The position numbers and the translations under genes were made by a program. Positions 10,380 through 20,311 of a stretch of 64,000 nucleotides of DNA are shown piece by piece. The stretch covers positions 3,000,001 through 3,064,000 of the forward strand of contig NZ_CP095376.1 in the NCBI RefSeq assembly GCF_023008405.1. Direction: 5' to 3'. This DNA is from Amycolatopsis sp. FBCC-B4732. GTDB lineage: Bacteria > Actinomycetota > Actinomycetes > Mycobacteriales > Pseudonocardiaceae. The first letter of the stretch is position 1. Each line of letters starts with the position of its first letter. Below the pieces are notes generated by a model. That model saw only the letters and a program-made list of their open reading frames with translations. It did not search any database and had not been told where the DNA came from.

Positions 10380-11720
10380 GTGGCGGGACGGCGTGGGGGT
10401 CCGGGGGTGCCGCGGACCCGCCGGGGACTCACCGTGAGCGCGCTCACCTTGGTGATCTTGTTCGGGGCCGGTGGCACCGGCCTGGCGGCGCCCCCGCCAC
10501 CGCCGAACCCGAGCGACTCCGACCTGAACAACAGCAAGGCCGACGCCAACGCGAAGGCGGGCGAGGTCGGCCGGCTGACCAACCAGCTGGCCCAGGCCGA
10601 GCAGAAGCTGTCGCAGCTGCAGGACGACGTCGAGCTCAAGCAGGAAGAGGCCAACAAGGCCCTGGTCGACCTGCAGTCCGCGCAGGACGCCGCTGCCCAG
10701 GCCGAGAACGACGCGAAGGCCGCCCGCACCGAGGCGGACGCGGCGGCCGCGGCGATCGAGAAGGCCCGCACCGACCTCAAGACGTTCGCCGCCGCGAGCT
10801 TCCAGCAGGGGAGCACGGTCGGCTCGCTCTCGGCGTACCTGAGCGCCGACAGCCCCAAGGACATGCTGGCCCGCGCGCAGCTGCTCGACGCCGTCGGCGG
10901 CGACCGGCTCAACGCCCTCGACCGGCTCCAGCAGGCGCAGACGGCGAAGGCCAACAAGGACTCCGCGGCCCGCAAGGCCGCGGAGATCGCGCAGCAGAAG
11001 CAGGACGCCGCCCGCGAGGCCAAGCACTCCGCCGATTCCGCGCAGGCCAGGGCGATCAGCGCGCAGGACAGCCAGGCGACGCAGAACACGCAGCTCGAGA
11101 AGAACAAGTCCGACGTCGAACAGCAGCTCTACGCCGCGCAGGCCAAGGTCAGCGGCCTGCAGGGCCAGCGCCAGCGCTACCAGGACTGGCTCGCCCAGAA
11201 GCAGCGCGAAGACGAGGAACGCGCCCGCCAGGCCGCGCTCGGTTCGTCCGGTGGTGGCGGTGGCCGCCCGGCGACCAAGCCGGCGTCGGGCCCGGCCGGG
11301 TCGTCCATCGAGGCGGTCATCGCGCGGGCGCTGTCCAAGGTCGGCCTGCCCTACGCGTGGGGCGGCGGCAACGCGAGCGGACCGACCCGCGGCATCCGCG
11401 ACGGCGGCGTCGCCGACCGCTACGGCGACTACAACAAGATCGGCTTCGACTGCTCCGGCCTGATGATCTACGCGTTCGCCGGGGTGACGGGCTTGCCGCA
11501 CTACAGCGGCTACCAGTACACGGCGGGACGGCGGGTCCCGCTGTCCCAGATGCGCCGCGGGGACATGCTGTTCTACGGCGGCGCGGGCGGCATCCACCAC
11601 GTCGCGCTGTACCTCGGCGGCGGCCAGATGGTCGAGGCGCCGCAGTCCGGTCTGCGCGTCCGGGTCGCGCCGGTGCGCTACGGCGGGATCATGCCGTACG
11701 CGACGCGCCTGATCGGCTGA
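10380..11720 (+). CDS. Secreted NlpC/P60 peptidoglycan hydrolase with coiled coil (RipA-like)
   Basis: A 446-residue exported cell-wall endopeptidase. Start: GTG at 10380, preceded by GGAGG 9 bp upstream, giving a twin-basic signal region (GRRGGPG...RTRRG) and a hydrophobic segment ending in GLAAPPPPP. Residues about 45-290 form a long Ala/Gln/Lys-rich coiled coil, as in RipA. The C-terminal NlpC/P60 domain (about 315-446) shows the catalytic Cys in IGFDCSGLM and the His in [11 protein letters not shown]. Located between acn and moxR as ripA is in M. tuberculosis; predicted to cleave peptide stems during septum resolution. Confidence 0.92.
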   Translation: MAGRRGGPGVPRTRRGLTVSALTLVILFGAGGTGLAAPPPPPNPSDSDLNNSKADANAKAGEVGRLTNQLAQAEQKLSQLQDDVELKQEEANKALVDLQSAQDAAAQAENDAKAARTEADAAAAAIEKARTDLKTFAAASFQQGSTVGSLSAYLSADSPKDMLARAQLLDAVGGDRLNALDRLQQAQTAKANKDSAARKAAEIAQQKQDAAREAKHSADSAQARAISAQDSQATQNTQLEKNKSDVEQQLYAAQAKVSGLQGQRQRYQDWLAQKQREDEERARQAALGSSGGGGGRPATKPASGPAGSSIEAVIARALSKVGLPYAWGGGNASGPTRGIRDGGVADRYGDYNKIGFDCSGLMIYAFAGVTGLPHYSGYQYTAGRRVPLSQMRRGDMLFYGGAGGIHHVALYLGGGQMVEAPQSGLRVRVAPVRYGGIMPYATRLIG

Positions 11721-11764
11721 AACTCGCTCGACGCGGGAGTCTTCCGGGCTTCAGGATCACCACG

Positions 11765-12478
11765 GTGGACGACGAACTGAACGCGCTGCGCCGCTCGCGG
11801 ATGCGCTGGAACACGCCCCTGTCCGAACCGCACGCGGAGCTGCTGCTCGACCGGATGGCCCTGCGTGAGGGTCACCTCGTCGACCTCGGCTGCGGCTGGG
11901 GTGAGCTGCCGCTGCGGGCCGCCGCGCGGGCGCCCGGCCTGCGCGTGACCGGCGTCGACACCGACGTGACCGGCCTCGACCGCGGCCGGGCCGCCGCCAC
12001 GACGCGAGGCCTGTCGATCGACTTCACCGAGGCGGACGCCGCGAACTGGGACGTTCCCGTCGAGCGGGCCTTTTGCATCGGCTCCGCTCACGTCTTCGGC
12101 TCGACGAAGGCCGCGTTGGCGCGGCTGGCGCAGGTGGTGCCGTCGGGCCGGCTGCTCTACGGCGACGGCTTCTGGGCCGCGCCGCCGAACCCGGCGGCGC
12201 TGGAGATCTTCGGCCCGGACACGCTGACGCTGCCGGAGCTGCTCGACGCCGCGGTCGACGCCGGCTGGCGCGTCCGGCACCTCAGCACGGCCGACCAGCT
12301 CGAATGGGACGACTTCGAGTCGACCTCGCGGGCCGGTTGGGAGGAGTGGCTGGCGGCGCACCCGGACGACCGGCGGGCGGGCGAGGTCGGGGAGTGGCTC
12401 GACCGGCGGCTGCGCGAGTACGTGGGCGTTTACCGGGGTGTGCTCGGCCTGGCCTACCTCGTGCTCACCCGCGCTTGA
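11765..12478 (+). CDS. SAM-dependent methyltransferase
   Basis: A 237-residue class I methyltransferase. Motif I is HLVDLGCGWGELPLR near residue 38 and the acidic end of strand 2 is VTGVDTDV. The Rossmann core fills the first two thirds; the C-terminal part is helical with a WEEWL segment. GTG at 11765 is the first start after the preceding gene; the ribosome-binding site is weak. The substrate is unknown. It has no counterpart in the mycobacterial acn-moxR cluster, so it is an accessory insertion in that order. Convergent with the DUF1801 gene, with which it overlaps by 14 bp. Confidence 0.82.
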   Translation: MDDELNALRRSRMRWNTPLSEPHAELLLDRMALREGHLVDLGCGWGELPLRAAARAPGLRVTGVDTDVTGLDRGRAAATTRGLSIDFTEADAANWDVPVERAFCIGSAHVFGSTKAALARLAQVVPSGRLLYGDGFWAAPPNPAALEIFGPDTLTLPELLDAAVDAGWRVRHLSTADQLEWDDFESTSRAGWEEWLAAHPDDRRAGEVGEWLDRRLREYVGVYRGVLGLAYLVLTRA

Positions 12479-12857
12479 GCTTGCGCCAGCCGCCGGCCCG
12501 GTTGTTCGCGATGATCTGCCGGAACATGGCGGTGAGCGCGGGTGCGTTGATGGTCTCGCCTTCGCGGAAGGCGACGGTCCGCGCGGTCTTGTTGCCGTGC
12601 CCGGCGGTGATGATGCCTTCGGGGTCCGGGACGATGCCGCCGTCGTAGACGAAGACGTTGACGTGGTCCTTCGCCGCCAGCAGGGCGCAGACGTTGCCCT
12701 CGAGCACGAAGTAGGGCTGCCGGGTGCGCTTGATCGTCTCGACGACGTCGGGGTCCGCCGCGTGAACCAGCTCGCGGACCTCGCGGCAGATCGCCTGCTG
12801 CCACTCCGGCAGGGCGTCGATGTAGGCGTCGACGCGGGGCTCGACGGTATACGGCAC
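12465..12857 (-). CDS. DUF1801-family protein
   Basis: A 130-residue DUF1801 (YdhG/YjbR-like) protein. The characteristic parts are VDAYIDALPEWQQAICREVRELVH at the N-terminus (shown here in part), followed by VETIKRTRQPYFV and the hydrophobic strand HVNVFVYDGG. Family members are small single-domain proteins with a frataxin-like or TATA-box-binding-like fold and no settled function. GTG at 12857 starts the protein; it is divergent from mobA by 27 bp and tail-overlaps the methyltransferase gene by 14 bp. Confidence 0.8.
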   Translation of the reverse strand: MPYTVEPRVDAYIDALPEWQQAICREVRELVHAADPDVVETIKRTRQPYFVLEGNVCALLAAKDHVNVFVYDGGIVPDPEGIITAGHGNKTARTVAFREGETINAPALTAMFRQIIANNRAGGWRKLKRG

Positions 12858-12884
12858 GCGGTCAGTATGGGCTAGATTCCCCGG

Positions 12885-13430
12885 ATGCGGTACGCGGGGA
12901 TCGTGGTGGCCGGGGGTTCGGCGCGCAGACTGTCCGGTGTGGACAAGCCGGCCCTGTCGGTGGGCGGGAAGCCGTTGCTCGCCCGCGCGATCCACGCTCT
13001 CTCCGGAGCCGAGCGCGTGATCGCCGTCGGCCCGCGGCGGCCCGGCTTCGACGTCGTGTGGACCCGTGAACCGGTCCCGGGCACCGGCCCGGTGGCGGCG
13101 CTGGCGGCGGGACTCGCGTTCGTGCCGGCGGAGGTCGACGTGGTCGCGGTGCTGGCCGCCGACCTCCCGGGCGTCCGGCGGTCCACTGTGGACCGCCTGG
13201 TCGCGGCTCTCGGTGACGGCGATGGCGCGGTCCTGGTGGACGCGGCGGGATCCCGGCAGTGGCTGCTGGGGGCGTGGCGGGTCCCGGCGTTGCGGGCGGC
13301 GTTGCCGGACGAGGTCGAGAACGCGGCGCTGCGGCGGGTGCTGGGTGGGCTGTCGGTGGCGGAGGTCCCGGCGGAACTGGGCGAAGCGGACGACATCGAC
13401 ACGCCCGAGGATCTCGAGCGGCACCGCTGA
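12885..13430 (+). CDS. mobA: Molybdenum cofactor guanylyltransferase
   Basis: A 181-residue nucleotidyltransferase of the MobA family, which adds GMP to molybdopterin to form the bis-MGD or MGD cofactor. Signatures: the nucleotide-binding N-terminus GIVVAGGSARRLSGVDKPAL (LxGGxxxRxxxDKP pattern) and the metal-binding VLAADLPGV. The protein is slightly shorter than E. coli MobA. It stands alone, away from other moco genes in this window. A general NTP-transferase such as a MocA-like cytidylyltransferase is less likely because of the DKPAL and AADLP motifs. Confidence 0.82.
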   Translation: MRYAGIVVAGGSARRLSGVDKPALSVGGKPLLARAIHALSGAERVIAVGPRRPGFDVVWTREPVPGTGPVAALAAGLAFVPAEVDVVAVLAADLPGVRRSTVDRLVAALGDGDGAVLVDAAGSRQWLLGAWRVPALRAALPDEVENAALRRVLGGLSVAEVPAELGEADDIDTPEDLERHR

Positions 13431-13598
13431 GAACGGGAACCGGATCAGCTTCACAGATGTCACACCAGGGAAGGTGTTGGCTACTGACGGGGCAACCCGT
13501 GTCCGCGTGCCGGACGGACGAACGGCCGGGGGACGCAGTACGGTCGCACCGCGTGATCACCGTCGCGGGGGCGGCGCACGAACTTTCGAGGAGGCAGA

Positions 13599-14669
<1,071 letters not shown>

Positions 14670-14676
14670 CCCGGAA

Positions 14677-15621
14677 ATGGCCAAGAAAGAAGACGGCGCC
14701 CGCCCTTCGTGGGCGCCGCCGGTGCTGCGCGGCGACCGGCTGGAGGCCGGGCTCCGGACCCTGGAGCTCGACGTCCGCCGCCGGCTCGACGGGCTGCTCC
14801 AGGGCAACCACCTCGGCCTCGTGCCGGGGCCGGGCTCCGAGCCCGGCGAAGCGCGGCCGTACCAGCCCGGCGACGACGTGCGCCGGATGGACTGGGCGGT
14901 CACCGCCCGCACCACGACCCCGCACATCCGCGAGACCGTGGCCGACCGCGAGCTGGAGACGTGGGTCGTCGCCGACCTGTCGGCGAGCCTCGACTTCGGC
15001 ACGGCGCTGTGCGAGAAGCGCGACCTGGTGGTCTGCGCGGTCGCGGCGGTCGCGCACCTGACCGGGGGCGGCGGCAACCGGATCGGCGCGCTGGTCTCCA
15101 CCGGCGCCGACACCGCCCGCATCCCGGCCCGCGGCGGGCTGGCGCACGCGCGCGGTCTGGTGCGGAAGCTGGCCGAGACGCCGCGGGCGGCCGAGGGCAC
15201 GCGCGGCGACTTCGCCCAGGCGCTGGAGGCGCTGCGCCGCCCGCCGCGCCGCCGTGGCCTGGCCGTGGTGATCTCCGACTTCCTGGGCGACAGCTCGTGG
15301 GAGCGGCCGCTGCGGGCGCTGGGCGGGCGCCACGAACTGATCGCGATCGAAGTACTCGACCCGCGCGACGTCGACCTGCCCGAGGTGGGCACCGTCGTGC
15401 TGGCCGACCCGGAGACAGGGAAACAGCGCGAAGTGCACGCTTCGGCCTTGCTGCGCAAGGAGTTCGGGGCCGCGGCCCACGCCCACCGCCAGAAGGTGGC
15501 GGCCGGCCTGCGGCGCGCGGGTGCGGCCCACCTGACGCTGCGCACGGACGCCGACTGGATCGCCGACATGGTGCGGTTCGTCGTCGCCCGCAAGCGCCGC
15601 TGGTCCGGGGGTGTCGCGTGA
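14677..15621 (+). CDS. DUF58 domain protein of the MoxR module
   Basis: A 314-residue cytoplasmic DUF58 protein (VWA-like fold). The family motif GEARPYQPGDDVRRMDWAVT (about residues 60-80) is intact, and ETWVVADLSASLDFGT marks the VWA-like metal site. ATG at 14677 lies 7 bp after moxR; the operon continues with the VWA membrane protein. DUF58 partners are thought to be handled by MoxR together with the VWA protein; the actual client is not known in actinobacteria. Confidence 0.92.
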   Translation: MAKKEDGARPSWAPPVLRGDRLEAGLRTLELDVRRRLDGLLQGNHLGLVPGPGSEPGEARPYQPGDDVRRMDWAVTARTTTPHIRETVADRELETWVVADLSASLDFGTALCEKRDLVVCAVAAVAHLTGGGGNRIGALVSTGADTARIPARGGLAHARGLVRKLAETPRAAEGTRGDFAQALEALRRPPRRRGLAVVISDFLGDSSWERPLRALGGRHELIAIEVLDPRDVDLPEVGTVVLADPETGKQREVHASALLRKEFGAAAHAHRQKVAAGLRRAGAAHLTLRTDADWIADMVRFVVARKRRWSGGVA

Positions 15622-15694
15622 GGGAGCTTGCGACCGAACCATTCGACGCTGCGCTTTCGGCTCAGGCCGCACCGAGCGCCGGCGAGGTGTGCGC

Positions 15695-16675
15695 ATGAGC
15701 CTGACCGGATTCACCGCGCCTTGGTGGTTCCTGCTCCTGATCGCCGTGGCGGCGGTCGCCGTCGGGTACGTGCTCGCGCAGCGGGCGCGGCGGAAGCGGA
15801 CCATGCGGTTCGCGAACCTCGACCTGCTGGAGCGGGTCGCGCCGAAGAGCCAGGGCTGGGTCCGGCACGTGCCGGCGGTGCTGATCGTGCTGTCGCTGCT
15901 GCTGCTGACCGTGGCGCTGGCCGGGCCGACCGCCGAGCAGAAGGTGCCGCGCAACCGGGCCACCGTGATGCTGGTGATCGACGTGTCGCTGTCGATGGAG
16001 GCCACCGACGTCGCCCCGACGCGGCTGAAGGCGGCCCAGGACGCGGCGACGCAGTTCGCGCAGAACATGACCCCGGGTATCAACCTGGGCCTGATCTCGT
16101 TCGCGGGCACGGCGACGGTACTGGTCAACCCGACCACCGACCGCAACGGCGTGATCAAGGCGATCGAGAACCTGAAACTGGCCCAGTCGACGGCGACCGG
16201 CGAGGGCATCTTCGCGGCCCTGCAGTCGGTGGAGAGCTTCTCCACCGTCGTCGGCGGCGCGGACGGGCCGCCGCCCGCCCGGATAGTGCTGATGTCGGAC
16301 GGAAAGCAGACGGTGCCGGAAGACCTGTACGCGGCCCGCGGCGGCTATACGGCGGCTCAGGCGGCGAAGCAGGCAGGCGTCCCGATTTCGTCGATCTCGT
16401 TCGGCACCACGCACGGCTCGGTCGACATCGACGGCAAGGCCCAGCCGGTGAGCGTCGACGACGAGTCGCTGCGCGAGATCGCGCGGCTGTCCGGCGGCGA
16501 CTTCTACAAGGCGGCCAGCGCCGAAGAGCTGAAGAAGGTCTACGCGGACCTCGGCGAGCAGATCGGCTACGAGATCAAGGACGCCGACGCGAGCAAGCCG
16601 TGGCTGGTAGCGGGCACGCTGCTCCTGATGATCGGCGCGGCGGCCAGCCTGTTCTTCGGCCAGAGACTCCCGTGA
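15695..16675 (+). CDS. VWA-domain membrane protein (BatA-like) of the MoxR module
   Basis: A 326-residue protein with the BatA/Aerotolerance arrangement: an N-terminal helix (PWWFLLLIAVAAVAVGYVLA), a second helix near residues 62-80, a VWA domain with the MIDAS motif VIDVSLSMEATD and TVLVNPTTDR, and a C-terminal helix. ATG at 15695 is preceded by GCGAGG; a GTG at 15611 would give an extended N-terminus but no family match. Third gene of moxR-DUF58-VWA, as in Rv1479-Rv1481. Here the next gene is not fabG but a 9-kb accessory block. Confidence 0.9.
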   Translation: MSLTGFTAPWWFLLLIAVAAVAVGYVLAQRARRKRTMRFANLDLLERVAPKSQGWVRHVPAVLIVLSLLLLTVALAGPTAEQKVPRNRATVMLVIDVSLSMEATDVAPTRLKAAQDAATQFAQNMTPGINLGLISFAGTATVLVNPTTDRNGVIKAIENLKLAQSTATGEGIFAALQSVESFSTVVGGADGPPPARIVLMSDGKQTVPEDLYAARGGYTAAQAAKQAGVPISSISFGTTHGSVDIDGKAQPVSVDDESLREIARLSGGDFYKAASAEELKKVYADLGEQIGYEIKDADASKPWLVAGTLLLMIGAAASLFFGQRLP

Positions 16676-16676
16676 C

Positions 16677-17186
16677 TCAGGCTCGGCGGACGCCGTACAG
16701 GCTTCCGCCGAGCAGGGTCGCCCCGGAGAGGACGCCGCTGACGAACGGCACCCACTCCGTGGCGCTCCCGAGCAGAGCGAGACCGACGACGCCGAGCACG
16801 GTGAGCACCGCGCCGACGACCAGGATCGACCGGGTCTTCCACGCCGACGCGAGCGCGACGAAGTGGAGGCCGACGATGGTGGCGATCCAGGCGACGTTCC
16901 CCTCCACCGGTGCTTCCAGCAGGCTCAGCTCGAAGAACCCGGCGACCAGCAGCACCACCTCGGCGATGACGACGACCCGGTAGCTGGGCCCGAACACCGG
17001 GCGGTCGTCGAGCGTCGGGCGGCCGCCCGCACGGAAGCCGAGGACCACCACCGCCGCGAGGGCGAGGACGGCGAGGGCGCGCAGCACCCAGCCGATCGCC
17101 GCCGGCAGCGGGGCGCCGGAGTTGACCAGGACGAACACCGTGCCGAACGCGGCGCCGATGAGCGCCCCCAGGAACTGCTGTCGCAT
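16677..17186 (-). CDS. Small polytopic membrane protein, function unknown
   Basis: A 169-residue protein with about five hydrophobic segments (residues roughly 7-25, 29-50, 72-90, 98-115, 120-165) and few charged residues. I recognise no family. It is convergent with the VWA gene (1-bp gap) and divergent from the STAND gene 105 bp away, so it could share a promoter region with that gene. Base composition resembles its neighbours. Confidence 0.65.
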   Translation of the reverse strand: MRQQFLGALIGAAFGTVFVLVNSGAPLPAAIGWVLRALAVLALAAVVVLGFRAGGRPTLDDRPVFGPSYRVVVIAEVVLLVAGFFELSLLEAPVEGNVAWIATIVGLHFVALASAWKTRSILVVGAVLTVLGVVGLALLGSATEWVPFVSGVLSGATLLGGSLYGVRRA

Positions 17187-17291
17187 CGGGCGAACCTACC
17201 GGACGGCGATCATGACGCTTCGCGGTCACCGTAACGCCGGCGTGGATGGAGGAGACTGTTCCCAGGTACGGCGAACGTGAGGAGACGGGGG

Positions 17292-19847
17292 TTGGCGGTC
17301 GGGGAGCCGGCGCGGCGGGTGTTCCTCAGCCACACCAGTGAGCTGAGCGTGTTTCCGAAGCCGCGATCGTTCGTGGCGGCGGCGAAGGACGCGGTGGCCG
17401 CGGCCGGTGACGCGGTGGTGGACATGTCCGCCTTCACCGCCCGCGACGCGACACCGGAGCAGCTCGATCGGGAGATGCTGGCCGAGGCGGACATCTACGT
17501 GCTGATCGCGGGTTTCCGCTACGGCACGCCGGTGCGGGGCCGTCCGGAGGTCTCCTACTGCGAGCAAGAGTTCGAGTTCGCCACCGCCGCCGGCATGGAG
17601 CGGCTGGTGTTCGTGCTGGCCGAGGACACCGAGGGGCCACCGGCGCTGATCCGGGACCTGGAGCACGGGGCCAAACAGGAAGCATTCCGCAAACGGCTGC
17701 CGGACAGCGGTCTCACCATCACCAAGGTGTCCTCGCCCGCCGAACTGGCGACCAAGCTGGAGCGGGCACTGAATCGGGTCCCGCGTTCCCGGCAGGAGTC
17801 GAAGCTCGCCGGCCGGATCTCGAACATTCCCGCTCGCACGGCCACCTTCACCGGCCGCGACGACCTGCTGGCCGGGCTGCGGACGGCGTTGTGTTCGGGG
17901 CGGCCGGCGGTGGTGCAGGCGCTCAACGGGATGGGTGGGGTCGGCAAGACCACGACCGCGATCGAGTACGCCCATCGCTACGCCGAGGACTACGACGTCG
18001 CTTGGTGGATTCCCGCCGAAGACCCGGCCCTCGCCACCAGCCACCTGGTCGATCTCGCCCGGGCGCTGGATCTGGCGACCGAGAAGGACTCGCCCGCGGT
18101 CGTACTGGCCCGGTTGCGCGGGGCATTGCAGTCGCGCGGGCGGTGGCTGGTGGTGTTCGACAACGCCGAAGACCCCGCCGCTCTGCGACCGCTGCTGCCC
18201 GCCGGGGACGGCCACGTGATCATCACCTCGCGGAACCCCGACTGGGACGACATCGGTGCCGCGTTGCCGGTGCGGGAATTCAGTCGTCCCGAGTCGGTCC
18301 GGCTACTTCGAACGCGCTGCCCGCGGCTCACCGCACCTGACGCCGACCGCATCGCCGATGCCCTGGGCGACCTGCCCCTGGCCGTGAACCAGGCAGCGCG
18401 CCTGCTGGCTACGAGCAACCTGACCGCCGAGGACTACCTGGAACTGCTCGCTGAGCGCGGCCATGAACTGATGGGCCGCCATGAGAAGCGCAGCAGCTAT
18501 CCCGTCTCGCTGGCCGCGGCGTGGACGGTGTCTTTCGACCAGCTCGCCCGCGAGAATCCCGCCGCGCTGAACATCCTTACCTTGGTGGCGTGGCTGGCTC
18601 CCGAACCGGTGCCGCTCACCCTGCTCACCCATCAGCAGGGCGAGGCCGGGGCTGTTGCGCGGGACGCGCTGGCCTTCGCCGACGTCACGGCCGCCCTGCG
18701 CAGCCGAGGGATGGCCGAGGTGACCACCACGACCATCCAGCTCCACCGGGTCCCCGCCGCGCTGCTGCGGGCACGCACCCAGGACGATGTCGTCACCGGG
18801 GAGGACCGCGACTCGACCTGGCCGGTTACCGCGGTCCGGCTGCTACACGCTGGTCTGCCCGACAATCCTTGGGCCAACCCGCCGAGCTGGCCGCGCTGGC
18901 GAGAACTGCTCCCGCACCTGCTGTTCGTGTGTGACCCTAACCGCGCGTGGCAGCCGGCAGCAGAAGAAGTCGCCTACCTGCTCGGCTACACCGCGTCCTA
19001 CCTCCAGACGCGTGGGGAACCCGGCGCCGCACTGCCGTTGTTTCAGCGGGCTTACGCCCTTTACAGGGATCGCCTCGGCGAGGACCACCCCCACACCCTC
19101 ACCGCCGCCAACAACCTTGCCGTCGACCTCGGCAGCTTGGGTGAGCATCAGCAGGCTCGTGAGTTGAACGAAGACACTCTCACTCGCCGTCGGCGCGTCC
19201 TGGGGGAGGACGATCCCGGCACCCTCAATTCCGCCAACAACCTTGCCGTCGACCTCAGCACCTTGGGTGAGCATCAGCAGGCTCGTGAGTTGAACGAAGA
19301 CACTCTCACTCGCCGTCGGCGCGTCCTGGGGGAGGACGATCCCGGCACCCTCAATTCCGCCAACAACCTCGCCGTCGACCTCAGCAACTTGGGCGAGCAT
19401 CAGCAGGCTCGTGAGTTGAACGAAGACACTCTCACTCGCCGCCGACGCGTCCTCGGCGAAGACGATCCCAGGACCCTCATTGCCGCCGGCAGACTCGCCG
19501 TCGACCTCAGGGACCTGGGCGAACTCCAGCAGGCCCGCGAGCTGCACGAAGACACCCTCGCCCGCACCAAACGCGTCGTCGGCGACGACCACCCCGACAC
19601 CATCATCGCCGCCGGCAACCTCGCGGCCGATCTCCGGGCGCTGGGCGAACACCAGCGGGCCCGCGAGCTGGACGAAGGTACCCTCGCCCGCGCCAAACGT
19701 GTCCTCGGTGAGGACCACCCCAACACCATCATCGCCGCCAGCAACCTCGCCGCCGACCTCCGGGCGCTGGGCGAACACCAACGGGCCCGCGAGCTGCACG
19801 AAGACGTCCTGGCCCGCCGCAAGCGCGTCCTCGGCGACGAGGACTAG
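17292..19847 (+). CDS. STAND NTPase: DUF4062-like domain, NB-ARC switch, tandem TPR sensor
   Basis: An 851-residue single-gene conflict-type protein. Residues about 8-120 resemble DUF4062, a TIR/SEFIR-like fold: RVFLSHTSEL, the Ser/Asp-rich helix, then DIYVLIAGFRYGTPV and SYCEQEFEFA. Residues about 185-480 are NB-ARC: Walker A GMGGVGKTT (213-221), Walker B VVFDNAED (Asp290), the sensor VIITSRNP and DLPLAVNQAA, then a winged-helix part with IQLHRVPAAL. From about residue 585, six 42-residue TPRs run to the C-terminus, two of them nearly identical. I prefer TTG at 17292 (GAGGAG 7 bp upstream) to GTG at 17277. The architecture suggests a sensor-switch-effector protein, perhaps antiphage; activity is not shown. 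Confidence 0.85.
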   Translation: MAVGEPARRVFLSHTSELSVFPKPRSFVAAAKDAVAAAGDAVVDMSAFTARDATPEQLDREMLAEADIYVLIAGFRYGTPVRGRPEVSYCEQEFEFATAAGMERLVFVLAEDTEGPPALIRDLEHGAKQEAFRKRLPDSGLTITKVSSPAELATKLERALNRVPRSRQESKLAGRISNIPARTATFTGRDDLLAGLRTALCSGRPAVVQALNGMGGVGKTTTAIEYAHRYAEDYDVAWWIPAEDPALATSHLVDLARALDLATEKDSPAVVLARLRGALQSRGRWLVVFDNAEDPAALRPLLPAGDGHVIITSRNPDWDDIGAALPVREFSRPESVRLLRTRCPRLTAPDADRIADALGDLPLAVNQAARLLATSNLTAEDYLELLAERGHELMGRHEKRSSYPVSLAAAWTVSFDQLARENPAALNILTLVAWLAPEPVPLTLLTHQQGEAGAVARDALAFADVTAALRSRGMAEVTTTTIQLHRVPAALLRARTQDDVVTGEDRDSTWPVTAVRLLHAGLPDNPWANPPSWPRWRELLPHLLFVCDPNRAWQPAAEEVAYLLGYTASYLQTRGEPGAALPLFQRAYALYRDRLGEDHPHTLTAANNLAVDLGSLGEHQQARELNEDTLTRRRRVLGEDDPGTLNSANNLAVDLSTLGEHQQARELNEDTLTRRRRVLGEDDPGTLNSANNLAVDLSNLGEHQQARELNEDTLTRRRRVLGEDDPRTLIAAGRLAVDLRDLGELQQARELHEDTLARTKRVVGDDHPDTIIAAGNLAADLRALGEHQRARELDEGTLARAKRVLGEDHPNTIIAASNLAADLRALGEHQRARELHEDVLARRKRVLGDED
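19141..19518 (+). repeat. Tandem 126-bp repeats encoding TPR units
   Basis: Units at 19141-19266 and 19267-19392 differ at only 2 of 126 positions. A third, 19393-19518, matches well in its first half and diverges in the second. Each unit encodes one 42-residue TPR. The first units use more T/A-ending codons (for example gag-ttg, act-ctc-act) than later repeats, so this part looks newer than the flanks. Confidence 0.92.
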
Positions 19848-20308
19848 TCAGTACCCGCGAAGCCGTTCTGCCGCCAGGCTTCGTAGACCGTGATCGCCGC
19901 CGTGTTGGCCAGGTTCAGCGATCGGCTGGTCGGGAGCATCGGCAGCCGCACGCGGTCGGTCACCTCCGGTGCTTCCTGCACCGAAGCCGGCAGCCCCACC
20001 GACTCCGGCCCGAACATCAGGACGTCGCCCGGTCCATACGCGACCTCCGTGTACAACCGCGTCGCCGACGCGCTGAACGCGTACACCTTCGCCGGCAGCA
20101 AGGTTTCCCAAGCGGCGGAAAGGGAAGCGTGGACGTGCACCCGGGCGAGGTCGTGGTAGTCGAGCCCGGCGCGGCGCAACTGCTTGTCCTCCAACGTGAA
20201 CCCGAGCGGCTCGACCAGGTGCAGTTCGCAGCCGGTGTTGGCGGCCAGGCGGATCGCGTTGCCGGTGTTCGGCGGGATTTCGGGGTGGTAGAAGAGAACC
20301 CGGAACAC
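19844..20308 (-). CDS. trmL: tRNA (cytidine/uridine-34 2'-O) methyltransferase TrmL
   Basis: A 154-residue SPOUT methyltransferase that 2'-O-methylates the wobble nucleotide of certain tRNA-Leu. The family motifs are complete: NTGNAIRLAANTGCELHLV with EPLGF, LMFGPESVGLP forming the knot, and RSLNLANTAAITVYEAW. Length is typical. Its stop shares a CTAG palindrome with the stop of the convergent STAND gene (19844-19847). It is the last gene of a leftward run from the MHS transporter gene, and the thioesterase gene ends 3 bp upstream of its start. Confidence 0.92.
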   Translation of the reverse strand: MFRVLFYHPEIPPNTGNAIRLAANTGCELHLVEPLGFTLEDKQLRRAGLDYHDLARVHVHASLSAAWETLLPAKVYAFSASATRLYTEVAYGPGDVLMFGPESVGLPASVQEAPEVTDRVRLPMLPTSRSLNLANTAAITVYEAWRQNGFAGTD

Positions 20309-20311
20309 GGC

